DNA of 64,000 bases, from NCBI GenBank assembly GCA_963802215.1, contig CAWDHQ010000002.1, forward strand, positions 124,001 through 188,000. Reading direction: 5' to 3'. A model generated the notes under the pieces. It saw nothing but the letters and a program-made list of their open reading frames with translations, ran no database searches and was not told the DNA's origin. The translations under genes and the position numbers were made by a program. The number at the start of each line of letters is the position of its first letter. Within the stretch, counting starts at the first letter, position 1. Below, in pieces: positions 34,019 through 43,283 of this stretch. Source of the DNA: SHZI01 sp963802215 (GTDB lineage: Bacteria > Pseudomonadota > Gammaproteobacteria > Steroidobacterales > GCA-2729495).

Positions 34019-34585
34019 ATGGCCGATCACGGCACCACCGCACGACCCTACGCCCAGGCAGTCTTCGAGATTGCCCGCACGGACAGCCAGCTGGGCGACT
34101 GGTCCCAGTTCCTCACGCTGGCGGCAGAGATCGCCTCGTCGCCCGACGTGGTGGGACTGCTCTTCAGGCCGGGCGCAGACGGCCACGCCGTTGCGGCGGC
34201 CATCGCCGACATCTGCCGGGAGAAGCTCCCGGCCCTCGGGCTCCTCAGGGATGGCCCGAAGTCGGTAGGCGCCGGCTTCCTCAAGGTGCTCGCCGAGAAC
34301 CAGCGGCTCGGCGCGCTGCCCGACATCCTGGGGCGCTACGAGGCGCTCAAGGCCGAGGCCGAGCGCACCCTGGACGTGACGCTCACCTCCGCCTCCGCCG
34401 TCAGCGACGAACAGCAGAAGCGCATCATCGACTCGCTCAACAAGCGTTTTGGCCGGCAGGTCCGCCTGGCCGTCCAGCTCGACCCCACGCTCATCGGCGG
34501 GGCGCGGCTGCAGGTGGGCGACCGCGTCATCGACGGCTCCGTCCGCACCGGTTTGGACAAACTCGCCACGGCGCTCCGCGCCTAG
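34019..34585 (+). CDS. atpH: F0F1 ATP synthase subunit delta
   Basis: A 188-residue subunit linking the b stalk to the top of the alpha3beta3 head. The N-terminal ARPYAQAVFEIA helix and the C-terminal block TLDVTLTSASAVSDEQ ... LIGGARLQVGDRVIDGSVRTGLDKL are conserved. It starts 12 bases after atpF. Confidence 0.96.
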   Translation: MADHGTTARPYAQAVFEIARTDSQLGDWSQFLTLAAEIASSPDVVGLLFRPGADGHAVAAAIADICREKLPALGLLRDGPKSVGAGFLKVLAENQRLGALPDILGRYEALKAEAERTLDVTLTSASAVSDEQQKRIIDSLNKRFGRQVRLAVQLDPTLIGGARLQVGDRVIDGSVRTGLDKLATALRA

Positions 34586-34626
34586 ACTGAAACCAGCGCG
34601 CGGAACGCGCGTTCAAGGAACTACAT

Positions 34627-36168
<1,542 letters not shown>

Positions 36169-36170
36169 GG

Positions 36171-36194
36171 ATCGCGGCTGAAGCCGCTCCTACA
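36171..36194 (-). repeat. single REP element between atpA and atpG
   Basis: One unit reading ATCGCGGCTGAAGC...CTCCTACA on the plus strand (GCGGC class, minus orientation), two bases after the atpA stop and just before the atpG ribosome site region. It narrows the intergenic space to REP alone. Confidence 0.85.
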
Positions 36195-36204
36195 GGAAAA
36201 CACG

Positions 36205-37071
36205 ATGGCTGGCGCCAAGGAAATCCGGAACAAGATCAAGAGCGTGAAGAGCACGCAGAAGATCACCAAGGCCATGGAAAAGGTCGCGGCCTCCAAGCTG
36301 CGCCGTACCCAGGCGCGGATGAACGCGGCGCGCCCCTACGCCGACAAGATCCGCCAGGTCGTAGGCAACCTGTTCCAGGCCAATCCGGAGTACCGGCACC
36401 CGTTCCTCGAGGAACGTCCCGTGAAGCGCGTGGGCTACATCGTCATGTCCACCGACAAGGGTCTCTGCGGCGGCCTCAACGTGAACGAGTTCCGCCGCCT
36501 GCTCGGCGAGCTGCGCCGGCACGAGGCGGAGGGCGTCGAGGCTGACCTCTGCCTGATCGGCGCCAAGTCCGTGCAGTACTTCCGCCGGCTCAAGGTCAAC
36601 GTGGTAGCCGCCACCACGAACCTGGGCGAGAACCCCCACGTCGCCAGCCTGATCGGCGCGGTCACGGTGATGCTCGACGCCTACCGGGACGGCAGGATCG
36701 ACCGCCTCTACCTGGTCTACAACGACTTCATCAACACGATGAGCCAGAAGGTCGACATCCAGCAGCTGCTGCCCGTCGAGGCGGTGGACGCCAGCGAGCT
36801 CCAGCAGACCTGGGACTACATCTACGAGCCCGGCGCCTCGGAGCTGCTCAACGACGTGCTGACGCGCTACATCGAGACCCAGGTTTACCGGGGCATCGTC
36901 GAGAACGTGGCCTGCGAGATGGCCTCGAAGATGGTGGCCATGAAGGCCGCCACCGACAACGCCGGCAAGCTGATCGGTAACCTCCAGCTGGAATACAACA
37001 AGGCCCGGCAGGCCAGCATCACCCAGGAAATCTCCGAGATCGTCGGCGGCGCCGCCGCCGTGAGCGGCTGA
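36205..37071 (+). CDS. atpG: F0F1 ATP synthase subunit gamma
   Basis: A 288-residue central rotor shaft. The N-terminal helix MAGAKEIRNKIKSVKSTQKI followed by TKAMEKVAASKLRR and the C-terminal helix YNKARQASITQEISEIVGGAAA are the coiled-coil pair that turns inside the head; MSTDKGLCGGLN is the conserved internal motif. Length matches E. coli (287). It is flanked by REP elements on both sides. Confidence 0.97.
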   Translation: MAGAKEIRNKIKSVKSTQKITKAMEKVAASKLRRTQARMNAARPYADKIRQVVGNLFQANPEYRHPFLEERPVKRVGYIVMSTDKGLCGGLNVNEFRRLLGELRRHEAEGVEADLCLIGAKSVQYFRRLKVNVVAATTNLGENPHVASLIGAVTVMLDAYRDGRIDRLYLVYNDFINTMSQKVDIQQLLPVEAVDASELQQTWDYIYEPGASELLNDVLTRYIETQVYRGIVENVACEMASKMVAMKAATDNAGKLIGNLQLEYNKARQASITQEISEIVGGAAAVSG

Positions 37072-37077
37072 CGCACT

Positions 37078-37100
37078 GTAGGAGCGCCTTAAGGCGCGAC
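37078..37100 (+). repeat. single REP element between atpG and atpD
   Basis: One unit with a loop change: GCGCCTTAAGGCGC instead of GCGCCTTCAGGCGC, which makes the stem-loop perfectly palindromic. It lies six bases after the atpG stop and 16 bases before the atpD ATG. Confidence 0.85.
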
Positions 37101-37116
37101 CAATAAGGAAACGACT

Positions 37117-38496
37117 ATGAGCAACGGTAAGGTAGTACAGGTCATCGGCGCCGTGGTGGACGTGGAGTTCCCGCGGGACTCCATTCCAAAGATCTACGAC
37201 GCTCTCCGCATCGACAGCGCCGATCTCACCCTCGAGGTGCAGCAGCAGCTGGGTGACGGCGTGGTCCGCACCATCGCCATGGGCGCCAGCGAAGGTCTGA
37301 AGCGCGGCCTGATGGCCAGCAACACCGGCAAGCCGATCTCCGTGCCCGTGGGCACCAAGACGCTCGGCCGCATCATGGACGTGCTGGGCCGCCCGATCGA
37401 CGAGGCCGGCCCCATCGGCAACACCGAGAGCTGGCCCATCCACCGCGCCGCCCCGAGCTACGAGGACCAGGCCAAGAGCATCGAGCTGCTGGAGACGGGC
37501 ATCAAGGTCATCGACCTGATCATGCCGATTTCCAAGGGCGGCAAGATCGGCCTGTTCGGCGGTGCCGGCGTGGGCAAGACCGTGACGCTGATGGAGCTGA
37601 TCCGCAACATCGCCGTCGAGCACTCCGGCTACTCCGTGTTCGCCGGCGTCGGCGAGCGTACCCGCGAAGGCAACGATTTCTTCCACGAGATGAAGGAAGG
37701 CGGCGTCATCGACAAGGTGGCGCTGGTCTACGGCCAGATGAACGAGCCGCCCGGCAACCGCCTCCGCGTCGCGCTCACCGGGCTGACCATGGCCGAGTTC
37801 TTCCGCGACGAAGGCCGTGACGTGCTGATGTTCATCGACAACATCTACCGTTACACCCTGGCCGGCACCGAGGTGTCCGCACTGCTGGGCCGCATGCCCT
37901 CGGCCGTGGGCTACCAGCCTACATTGGCCGAGGAAATGGGCGTGCTCCAGGAGCGCATCACCTCCACGCGCACCGGCTCGATCACGTCCTTCCAGGCCAT
38001 CTACGTGCCGGCCGACGACCTTACCGACCCGTCGCCCGCCACCACCTTCGCCCACCTGGACGCGACCCTCGTGCTCTCGCGCAACATCGCGGAGCTCGGC
38101 ATCTACCCGGCCGTGGACCCGCTCGACTCCAACAGCCGCCTCCTGGACCCGAACGTGATCGGCCAGGACCACTACGACGTGGCCCGCTCGGTGCAGGCCG
38201 TGCTCCAGCGCTACAAGGAGCTGCAGGACATCATCGCGATCCTCGGCATGGACGAGCTGTCCGAAGAGGACAAGCAGACCGTCACCCGGGCCCGCAAGAT
38301 CCAGCGCTTCCTGTCGCAGCCCTTCTTCGTGGCCTCCCAGTTCACGGGCCAGGACGGCAAGTACGTCTCCCTGAAGGACACCATCCACGCCTTCAAGGGC
38401 ATCGTGGCCGGTGACTACGACTCCCTGCCGGAGCAGGCCTTCTACATGGTCGGCACCATCGACGAGGCCGTCGCCAAGGCGAAAACTTTGCAGTAA
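37117..38496 (+). CDS. atpD: F0F1 ATP synthase subunit beta
   Basis: A 459-residue catalytic subunit. P-loop GGAGVGKT (about residues 148-155), catalytic Glu in GERTREGNDF, and the signature PAVDPLDSNSR near 340 are present; the DELSEEDK segment lies in the C-terminal domain. Length matches E. coli (460). It is followed by a paired REP and then atpC. Confidence 0.98.
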   Translation: MSNGKVVQVIGAVVDVEFPRDSIPKIYDALRIDSADLTLEVQQQLGDGVVRTIAMGASEGLKRGLMASNTGKPISVPVGTKTLGRIMDVLGRPIDEAGPIGNTESWPIHRAAPSYEDQAKSIELLETGIKVIDLIMPISKGGKIGLFGGAGVGKTVTLMELIRNIAVEHSGYSVFAGVGERTREGNDFFHEMKEGGVIDKVALVYGQMNEPPGNRLRVALTGLTMAEFFRDEGRDVLMFIDNIYRYTLAGTEVSALLGRMPSAVGYQPTLAEEMGVLQERITSTRTGSITSFQAIYVPADDLTDPSPATTFAHLDATLVLSRNIAELGIYPAVDPLDSNSRLLDPNVIGQDHYDVARSVQAVLQRYKELQDIIAILGMDELSEEDKQTVTRARKIQRFLSQPFFVASQFTGQDGKYVSLKDTIHAFKGIVAGDYDSLPEQAFYMVGTIDEAVAKAKTLQ

Positions 38497-38501
38497 CAAC
38501 C

Positions 38502-38555
38502 GTAGGAGCGCCTTCAGGCGCGAACCAGACAGGTCGCGCCTGAAGGCGCTCCTAC
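38502..38555. repeat. paired REP element between atpD and atpC
   Basis: Inverted pair of the GCGCC class: arms 38502-38523 and 38533-38555, GTAGGAG ends outward. The predicted hairpin sits between the last two cistrons of the atp operon, immediately before the atpC ribosome site. Confidence 0.9.
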
Positions 38556-38565
38556 AGGGAACGAC

Positions 38566-38988
38566 ATGGCAACCATTGCAGTAGACATCGTCAGCGTCGA
38601 AGGCTCCATCTGGTCCGGTGAAGCCAACCTCGTGATCGCCCCCGCCCGCATGGGCGAGGTGGGCATCGCGCCGCGCCACGCGCCGATGCTGACGACGCTC
38701 CGGCCGGGCGACCTCCGCGTGCAGCGGGACGGGCAGGACGAGCTGTTCTTCTACGTGACCGGCGGCATCCTGGAGGTGCAGCCCAAGAAGATCACCGTGC
38801 TGGCCGACACCGCGCTCCGCGCCGAGCAGCTGGACGAGTCCGCCGCCGACGAGGCCCGCAAGAAGGCCGAGGAAGCGCTCAAGGGCGCCGGCAACAAGGA
38901 AGACCTAGCCCACGCCCAGATGCAGCTGGTCGAGGCCTCTGCCCGCTACCGGGCGGCCCAGAAGCTCAAGGGCAAGCGGAACGGCTAG
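38566..38988 (+). CDS. atpC: F0F1 ATP synthase subunit epsilon
   Basis: A 140-residue regulatory rotor subunit. The N-terminal beta-sandwich contains VDIVSVEGSIWSGEANLVIA, GIAPRHAPMLTTLRPGDLRV and YVTGGILEVQP; the C-terminal helical hairpin (DEARKKAEEALKG ... LVEASARYRAAQKLK) is the inhibitory arm. Length matches E. coli (139). It is the last atp gene. Confidence 0.97.
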   Translation: MATIAVDIVSVEGSIWSGEANLVIAPARMGEVGIAPRHAPMLTTLRPGDLRVQRDGQDELFFYVTGGILEVQPKKITVLADTALRAEQLDESAADEARKKAEEALKGAGNKEDLAHAQMQLVEASARYRAAQKLKGKRNG

Positions 38989-38994
38989 CCCGTT

Positions 38995-39064
38995 GTAGGA
39001 GCGCCTTCAGGCGCGATCCGGGCGGATGGATCGCGCCTGAAGGCGCTCCTACAGCCGCTCCTAC
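38995..39064. repeat. compound REP element between atpC and the IorB-like gene
   Basis: An outward-facing GCGCC-class pair (left unit from 38995, right unit to about 39053) followed by a second truncated unit ending at 39064. Read from the minus strand it is GTAGGAGCGGCT joined to a full GTAGGAGCGCC unit, the same compound as beside parB. The outer TAG is the stop of the minus-strand gene. Confidence 0.9.
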
Positions 39065-41187
39065 ACGAACGTCACGCCCGCCTCGCTGAACGGCAGGCTC
39101 CGCACCCGCTTCCCGGTAAGCCGCGCCACCGCGTTGGCCAGCGCCGGCGCCACCAGCGGCGTGCCCACCTCGCCCATGCCGCCCGGCTCGCTGCCGCTCG
39201 CCACGATGGCGACGTCGATGGGCGGCGCCTGGGCCATGCGCAGGGGCTCGAACTGGTGGAAGTTGGTTTCCTGGATCTGGCCGTCCCGGATCGTGATCCG
39301 GTTGCGGAGCGCGCCGGTCAGGCCCGTGATGACCCCGGACACGATCTGCGCCTGCACCTGGTCCGGCCGCACCGCGATTCCCGGATCCACGGCGACCCAG
39401 ATCCGCTCGCAGCGCACGTTGTCGCCCTGGCGGCTGACCGCCGCGACCGTGGCCACGTGGGTGCCGTAGCACTCCATCGACGCCACGCCCAGCGCCCGGT
39501 CCCGGCTCGCCGGGCCGCCCCAGCCCGCCATCTCCGCCACCTTCGACAGGACGGCCCGCTGCCGGGGCTGTGACCGGAGCAGCGCCAGGCGGAACGCGAC
39601 GGGGTCCTTGCCCGCGGCCAGCGCGAGCTCGTCCATGAAGCCCTCGAAGGCGAAGGCGTTCAGGGCGTGGCTCACCGAGCGCCAGTAGCCGACGCGCACG
39701 CCCGTGTCCTGGATCAGGACGCTGGTGCGGAAGTGCGGCACGTCGTAGGTGAGGTTCGCCGCGCCCTCGGTCATGAAGGGATCGAGGCCGTCCTGCACGA
39801 AGCCCGGAAAGGCCCGCGCCGTGACCGACGGCGACACCATCCGGTGATGCAGCGCCACCAGGTTGCCGTCCTTGTCCAGGCCGCCCTCCAGCGTGTGCAG
39901 GCTGGCGGGGCGGTAGAAGTCGTGGGTCGTGTCGTCCTCCCGGGTCCAGATGAGCTTCACCGGCACGCCGGGCATGGCCTTGGCGATGGCCGCCGCCTGG
40001 CCGATCGCGTCGACCTCCAGCCGGCGGCCGAAGCCGCCGCCGATGAACTGGGGATGGATGCGCACGGACTCCGGCTTTACGCCGCTGCGGGCCGCGGCAG
40101 CCGCCTCCGCGCCCTCGGGGAACTGGGTGGAGGTCCAGATGTCGCAGGCGCCGTTGGCGACCAGCGCGAGGCAGTTCATCGGCTCGAGCGCCACGTGGGC
40201 CAGCATTGGCAGCTCGTAGCGGGATTCAATCTTCTTTGCCGCCCGCTGCAGGCCGGCCGCCACGTCGCCGTTCTCCCGGGCGATCACGCCGGGGAGCCGC
40301 GTGCCGTTCTCCAGGGCCCGGGCCACGGATTCGCTGGACACGCTGCCCGCCGCGCCCACGAGCCATTTAACCTCGAGCGCGTCCCGGGCCTTCTTCGCCG
40401 TCCAGAAGTGGTCCGCGACCACGGCCACGCCGTCAACGATATTCACGACCGCGCGCACGCCGGGCATTGCCCGGGCCTTGCGGTCGTTCACACTCACCAC
40501 GGTGCCGCCGATCACCGGACACTGGGCGAGGGCGGCGTGCACCATGCCGGGCTGCTTCGCGTCGATGCCGAAGAGCCGCTCGCCGCGCAGCTTGGCTGGC
40601 GTGTCGAGGCGTCGCAGGTCCGCCCTGCCGATTTGCGTGAAGGACGCGGGCGCCTTGAGCCGCACCCTGGCCAGCTCGGGCGCCGGCAGGGTCGCGGCGG
40701 TTGCGGCCAGCGAGCCGTAGGACAGCCGCTTGCCGCCCGGACCCGTCACATGGCCGGCCTCACTGCCGAGCGTGGCCGGATCCACCTGCCAGGTCTTCGC
40801 CGCCGCCGCGATGAACAGGCCGCGCGCCGCTGCGCCGGCCTGGCGCAGGGGCAGCCAGGCGTGGCGCACGGAGGTCGAGCCGCCGGTGAGCTGGCCGCCC
40901 AGCATCGCGTTCTTGTAGGCGGGATCCGCCGGGGCCTGCACGACGTACAGGTCGCCCACCGGCACCTCCAGTTCCTCGGCCACCAGGGTGGCGAGCGCGG
41001 TGTGCACGTCCTGGCCCATTTCGTTCTGGGGGCAGATGAAGGTGATGCGGTTGTCCGGGTCGATCCGGAGCCAGGCGTTGGGGGCGAAGGCGGCCCCTGC
41101 GGCGGCGCGGGGTTCAGGCAGGTGGAAACCCAGGCTCAGGCCACCGGCGGCGGTCAGCGACAGCTTGATGAATTCGCGGCGTTCCAT
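39061..41187 (-). CDS. xanthine oxidase-family molybdenum hydroxylase, large subunit (IorB-like)
   Basis: A 708-residue molybdopterin subunit, probably periplasmic: the N terminus MERREFIKLSLTAAGGLSLG is a Tat-type signal (RREFIK). Conserved blocks include NEMGQDVHTALATLVAEEL, GGQLTGGSTSVRHAW, QFIGGGFGRRLEVDAIGQA and GGMGEVGTPLVAPALANAVARL. Family members (isoquinoline 1-oxidoreductase, aldehyde dehydrogenases) oxidise N-heterocycles or aldehydes with the 2Fe-2S small subunit. Substrate unknown. The small subunit lies just upstream (3-base gap). Its stop TAG is in a REP. The pair interrupts the usual atpC-glmU adjacency. Confidence 0.88.
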   Translation of the reverse strand: MERREFIKLSLTAAGGLSLGFHLPEPRAAAGAAFAPNAWLRIDPDNRITFICPQNEMGQDVHTALATLVAEELEVPVGDLYVVQAPADPAYKNAMLGGQLTGGSTSVRHAWLPLRQAGAAARGLFIAAAAKTWQVDPATLGSEAGHVTGPGGKRLSYGSLAATAATLPAPELARVRLKAPASFTQIGRADLRRLDTPAKLRGERLFGIDAKQPGMVHAALAQCPVIGGTVVSVNDRKARAMPGVRAVVNIVDGVAVVADHFWTAKKARDALEVKWLVGAAGSVSSESVARALENGTRLPGVIARENGDVAAGLQRAAKKIESRYELPMLAHVALEPMNCLALVANGACDIWTSTQFPEGAEAAAAARSGVKPESVRIHPQFIGGGFGRRLEVDAIGQAAAIAKAMPGVPVKLIWTREDDTTHDFYRPASLHTLEGGLDKDGNLVALHHRMVSPSVTARAFPGFVQDGLDPFMTEGAANLTYDVPHFRTSVLIQDTGVRVGYWRSVSHALNAFAFEGFMDELALAAGKDPVAFRLALLRSQPRQRAVLSKVAEMAGWGGPASRDRALGVASMECYGTHVATVAAVSRQGDNVRCERIWVAVDPGIAVRPDQVQAQIVSGVITGLTGALRNRITIRDGQIQETNFHQFEPLRMAQAPPIDVAIVASGSEPGGMGEVGTPLVAPALANAVARLTGKRVRSLPFSEAGVTFV

Positions 41188-41190
41188 GGC

Positions 41191-41649
41191 TCAACCCTCC
41201 AGGATCCGTGACGCATCGCCGATGGCGCGGCGGATCCGGTCGTAGGTGCCGCAGCGGCAGATGTTGCCGTTCATGGCCTGGGTCACCTCCGCGTCCGTCG
41301 GCTTCGGGTTGCGGGTGAGCAGCGCCGCGGCCGACATCATCTGGCCGGGCTGGCAGTAGCCGCATTGGGGAACGTCCACGGCCTCCCAGGCCTGCCGGAC
41401 CGCCTTTCCCACCCGGCCGTCGAGGCCCTCGATGGTCGTGACCGACTTGCCCGCGACCGCCGAGACCGGCATTACGCAGGACCGGACGGGCTGGCCGTCC
41501 ACGTGCACCGTGCAGGCGCCGCAGAGGGCTGTCCCGCACCCGAACTTGGTGCCCACCAGGTCCAGGTGGTCCCGCAGGGCCCACAACAGAGGGGTGTCGC
41601 CGTCCGCATCGACCTGGCGGCTGGTGCCATTGATCTTGAATTCAATCAC
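41191..41649 (-). CDS. xanthine oxidase-family 2Fe-2S small subunit (IorA-like)
   Basis: A 152-residue iron-sulfur subunit with two 2Fe-2S sites: the plant-ferredoxin-type CGTALCGACTVHVDG (with an earlier GTKFGCG) and the C-terminal CGYCQPGQMMSAAALL and NICRCGTYDRIRRAI. It passes electrons from the molybdenum subunit. No signal sequence is visible; export would be by co-transport with the Tat-bearing partner. Length is typical (150-160). It is divergent from glmU with about 90 bases between. Confidence 0.9.
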   Translation of the reverse strand: MIEFKINGTSRQVDADGDTPLLWALRDHLDLVGTKFGCGTALCGACTVHVDGQPVRSCVMPVSAVAGKSVTTIEGLDGRVGKAVRQAWEAVDVPQCGYCQPGQMMSAAALLTRNPKPTDAEVTQAMNGNICRCGTYDRIRRAIGDASRILEG

Positions 41650-41738
41650 GGTGGATTCCCCCTATACGACCAGGCGCCTGGCCGATTATGCGCCGGAAGG
41701 CCGGGAACGGAATCGGTCGTTCCCGGTACAATTCCGCC

Positions 41739-43103
41739 ATGCCAGTCACCGTCATCATCCTCGCCGCCGGCCAGGGCAAGCGCATGCGCTCGGACCTGCC
41801 CAAGGTCCTCCACCCCCTGGCGGGCCGTCCCCTGCTCCAGCACGTCCTCAGCTCCGCCGCCGCGCTGAAACCCCGGCAGATCCGGGTGGTCCACGGCCAC
41901 GGCGGCGGTCAGGTGCAGGCCGCCTTCCTGGGCCAGCCCATCGGCTGGTATCACCAGGCCGTGCAGAAGGGCACGGGCCACGCGGTACAACAGGCCCTGC
42001 CGAAGATCCCGGCGGGGGATGTGGCGCTGATCCTCTACGGCGACGTGCCCCTGGTGCAGCCGGCAACGATGCGGAAGCTGGTCGCAAAGGCCGCGAGGGG
42101 CCAGGTGGCGGTGCTCACCGTGGAAATGGCGAATCCGGCCGGTTACGGCCGCATCCTGCGCGGTGAACGGGGCGCGGTCACGGCCATCGTCGAGGAGAAG
42201 GACGCAACGCCAGCCCAGCGGCAGGTCCGCGAGATCAACACCGGGCTGCTGGCCCTTCCCGCGGGCAGGCTCGCCCGATGGATTGGCCGCCTGAAGCCGG
42301 ACAATGCCCAGAAGGAGTACTACCTCACCGACGTGATCGGTCTCGCGGTGAAGGACGGCGTGCCGGTGGTCGCCGTGGCAGCCGGGTCGGAGGACGAAGT
42401 CCTCGGCATCAACGACAAGTCCCAGCTGGCGGCGGCGGAGAAGATTCTGCGCCGCCGGCTCGCGGGCGAGCTGATGACCGCCGGCGTCACCCTGGCGGAC
42501 CCGGAGCGCATCGACATCCGGGGCGAGCTGCTCTGCGGGCGGGACGTGGTCATCGAGCCCGACGTCATCTTCGAGGGCGTGGTGCACCTGGGCGACGGCG
42601 TCCGCATCGGGGCGTTCACGCAGATCCGGAACACCCTCATCGGCGCCGGCACCGTGGTCCACCCGCACTCGCTCCTGGAGGACGGCGTGGTAGGCCCGAA
42701 CTGCGAGATCGGCCCCTACGCCCGGGTGCGACCCGGCACCGAGATGGCCGAGGGCGCCAAGGTAGGCAATTTCGTGGAGGTGAAGAAGAGCGTCATCGGC
42801 CGGGGCAGCAAGGTGAACCACCTCACCTACATCGGCGACGCCACCATCGGTGAGAAGGTGAACGTGGGCGCCGGCACCATCACCTGCAACTATGACGGCG
42901 CCAACAAGCACCGCACGGTCATCGGCGACGGCGCCTTCATCGGCTCGGGCGTGGAGCTGGTGGCGCCGGTCGAAATCGGCGCGGGGGCCACCATCGGCGC
43001 CGGCTCCACCATCACCAAGCCCGCCCCCGCCGGCCAGCTGACCATCGAGCGGAGCAAGCAGGTGTCGATTCCCGGCTGGAAGCGGCCGGTCAAGGGCGGG
43101 TAG
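41739..43103 (+). CDS. glmU: bifunctional UDP-N-acetylglucosamine pyrophosphorylase / glucosamine-1-phosphate N-acetyltransferase
   Basis: A 454-residue bifunctional enzyme making UDP-GlcNAc for peptidoglycan and LPS. The N-terminal uridyltransferase begins VTVIILAAGQGKRMRSDLPKVLH; the C-terminal left-handed beta-helix hexapeptide repeats include YARVRPGTEMAEGAKVGNF, the acetyl-CoA site region and NVGAGTITCNYDG. ATG 41739 is preferred: the frame extends upstream but homology starts here, as in E. coli (456). Its stop TAG is the TAG of a REP hairpin. glmS follows, completing the pathway start. Confidence 0.97.
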   Translation: MPVTVIILAAGQGKRMRSDLPKVLHPLAGRPLLQHVLSSAAALKPRQIRVVHGHGGGQVQAAFLGQPIGWYHQAVQKGTGHAVQQALPKIPAGDVALILYGDVPLVQPATMRKLVAKAARGQVAVLTVEMANPAGYGRILRGERGAVTAIVEEKDATPAQRQVREINTGLLALPAGRLARWIGRLKPDNAQKEYYLTDVIGLAVKDGVPVVAVAAGSEDEVLGINDKSQLAAAEKILRRRLAGELMTAGVTLADPERIDIRGELLCGRDVVIEPDVIFEGVVHLGDGVRIGAFTQIRNTLIGAGTVVHPHSLLEDGVVGPNCEIGPYARVRPGTEMAEGAKVGNFVEVKKSVIGRGSKVNHLTYIGDATIGEKVNVGAGTITCNYDGANKHRTVIGDGAFIGSGVELVAPVEIGAGATIGAGSTITKPAPAGQLTIERSKQVSIPGWKRPVKGG

Positions 43104-43190
43104 GAGCGGCTTCAGCCGCGACCGGGATGCCCCGGCAGGAGCGTCTCAGCGACAGAGGGGCATCCCGGTCGCGGCTGAAGCCGCTCCTAC
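43100..43190. repeat. extended REP hairpin between glmU and glmS
   Basis: Outward-facing GCGGC-class pair in which complementarity continues 11 bases past the REP (CGGGATGCCCC and its complement), giving perfect 34-base arms 43100-43133 and 43157-43190 with a 23-base loop. The TAG at 43101-43103 ends glmU. The hairpin probably terminates or attenuates glmU transcripts. Confidence 0.9.
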
Positions 43191-43208
43191 GCCACCAAAA
43201 CGCGACGT

Positions 43209-43228
43209 GGGTTACAGCTTGGTAACCC
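43209..43228. promoter_or_regulatory. inverted repeat upstream of glmS, operator candidate
   Basis: GGGTTAC-AGCTTG-GTAACCC, a perfect 7-bp dyad about 55 bases upstream of glmS. A -10-like GATAAT follows at 43270-43275, only eight bases before the ATG. The dyad could bind a regulator of amino-sugar synthesis or form a short hairpin. Confidence 0.4.
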
Positions 43229-43283
43229 GGATCCCGGTTAAATTCACGCCCCGGACGGCCCCCCTAAGTGATAATTAAAGAAC

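Noticed and set aside
36190..38679. 829-codon antisense ORF across atpG and atpD
   Set aside because: Mirror of high-GC coding sequence with G/C third positions; low-complexity composition and no recognisable domains, while both sense genes are fully conserved.
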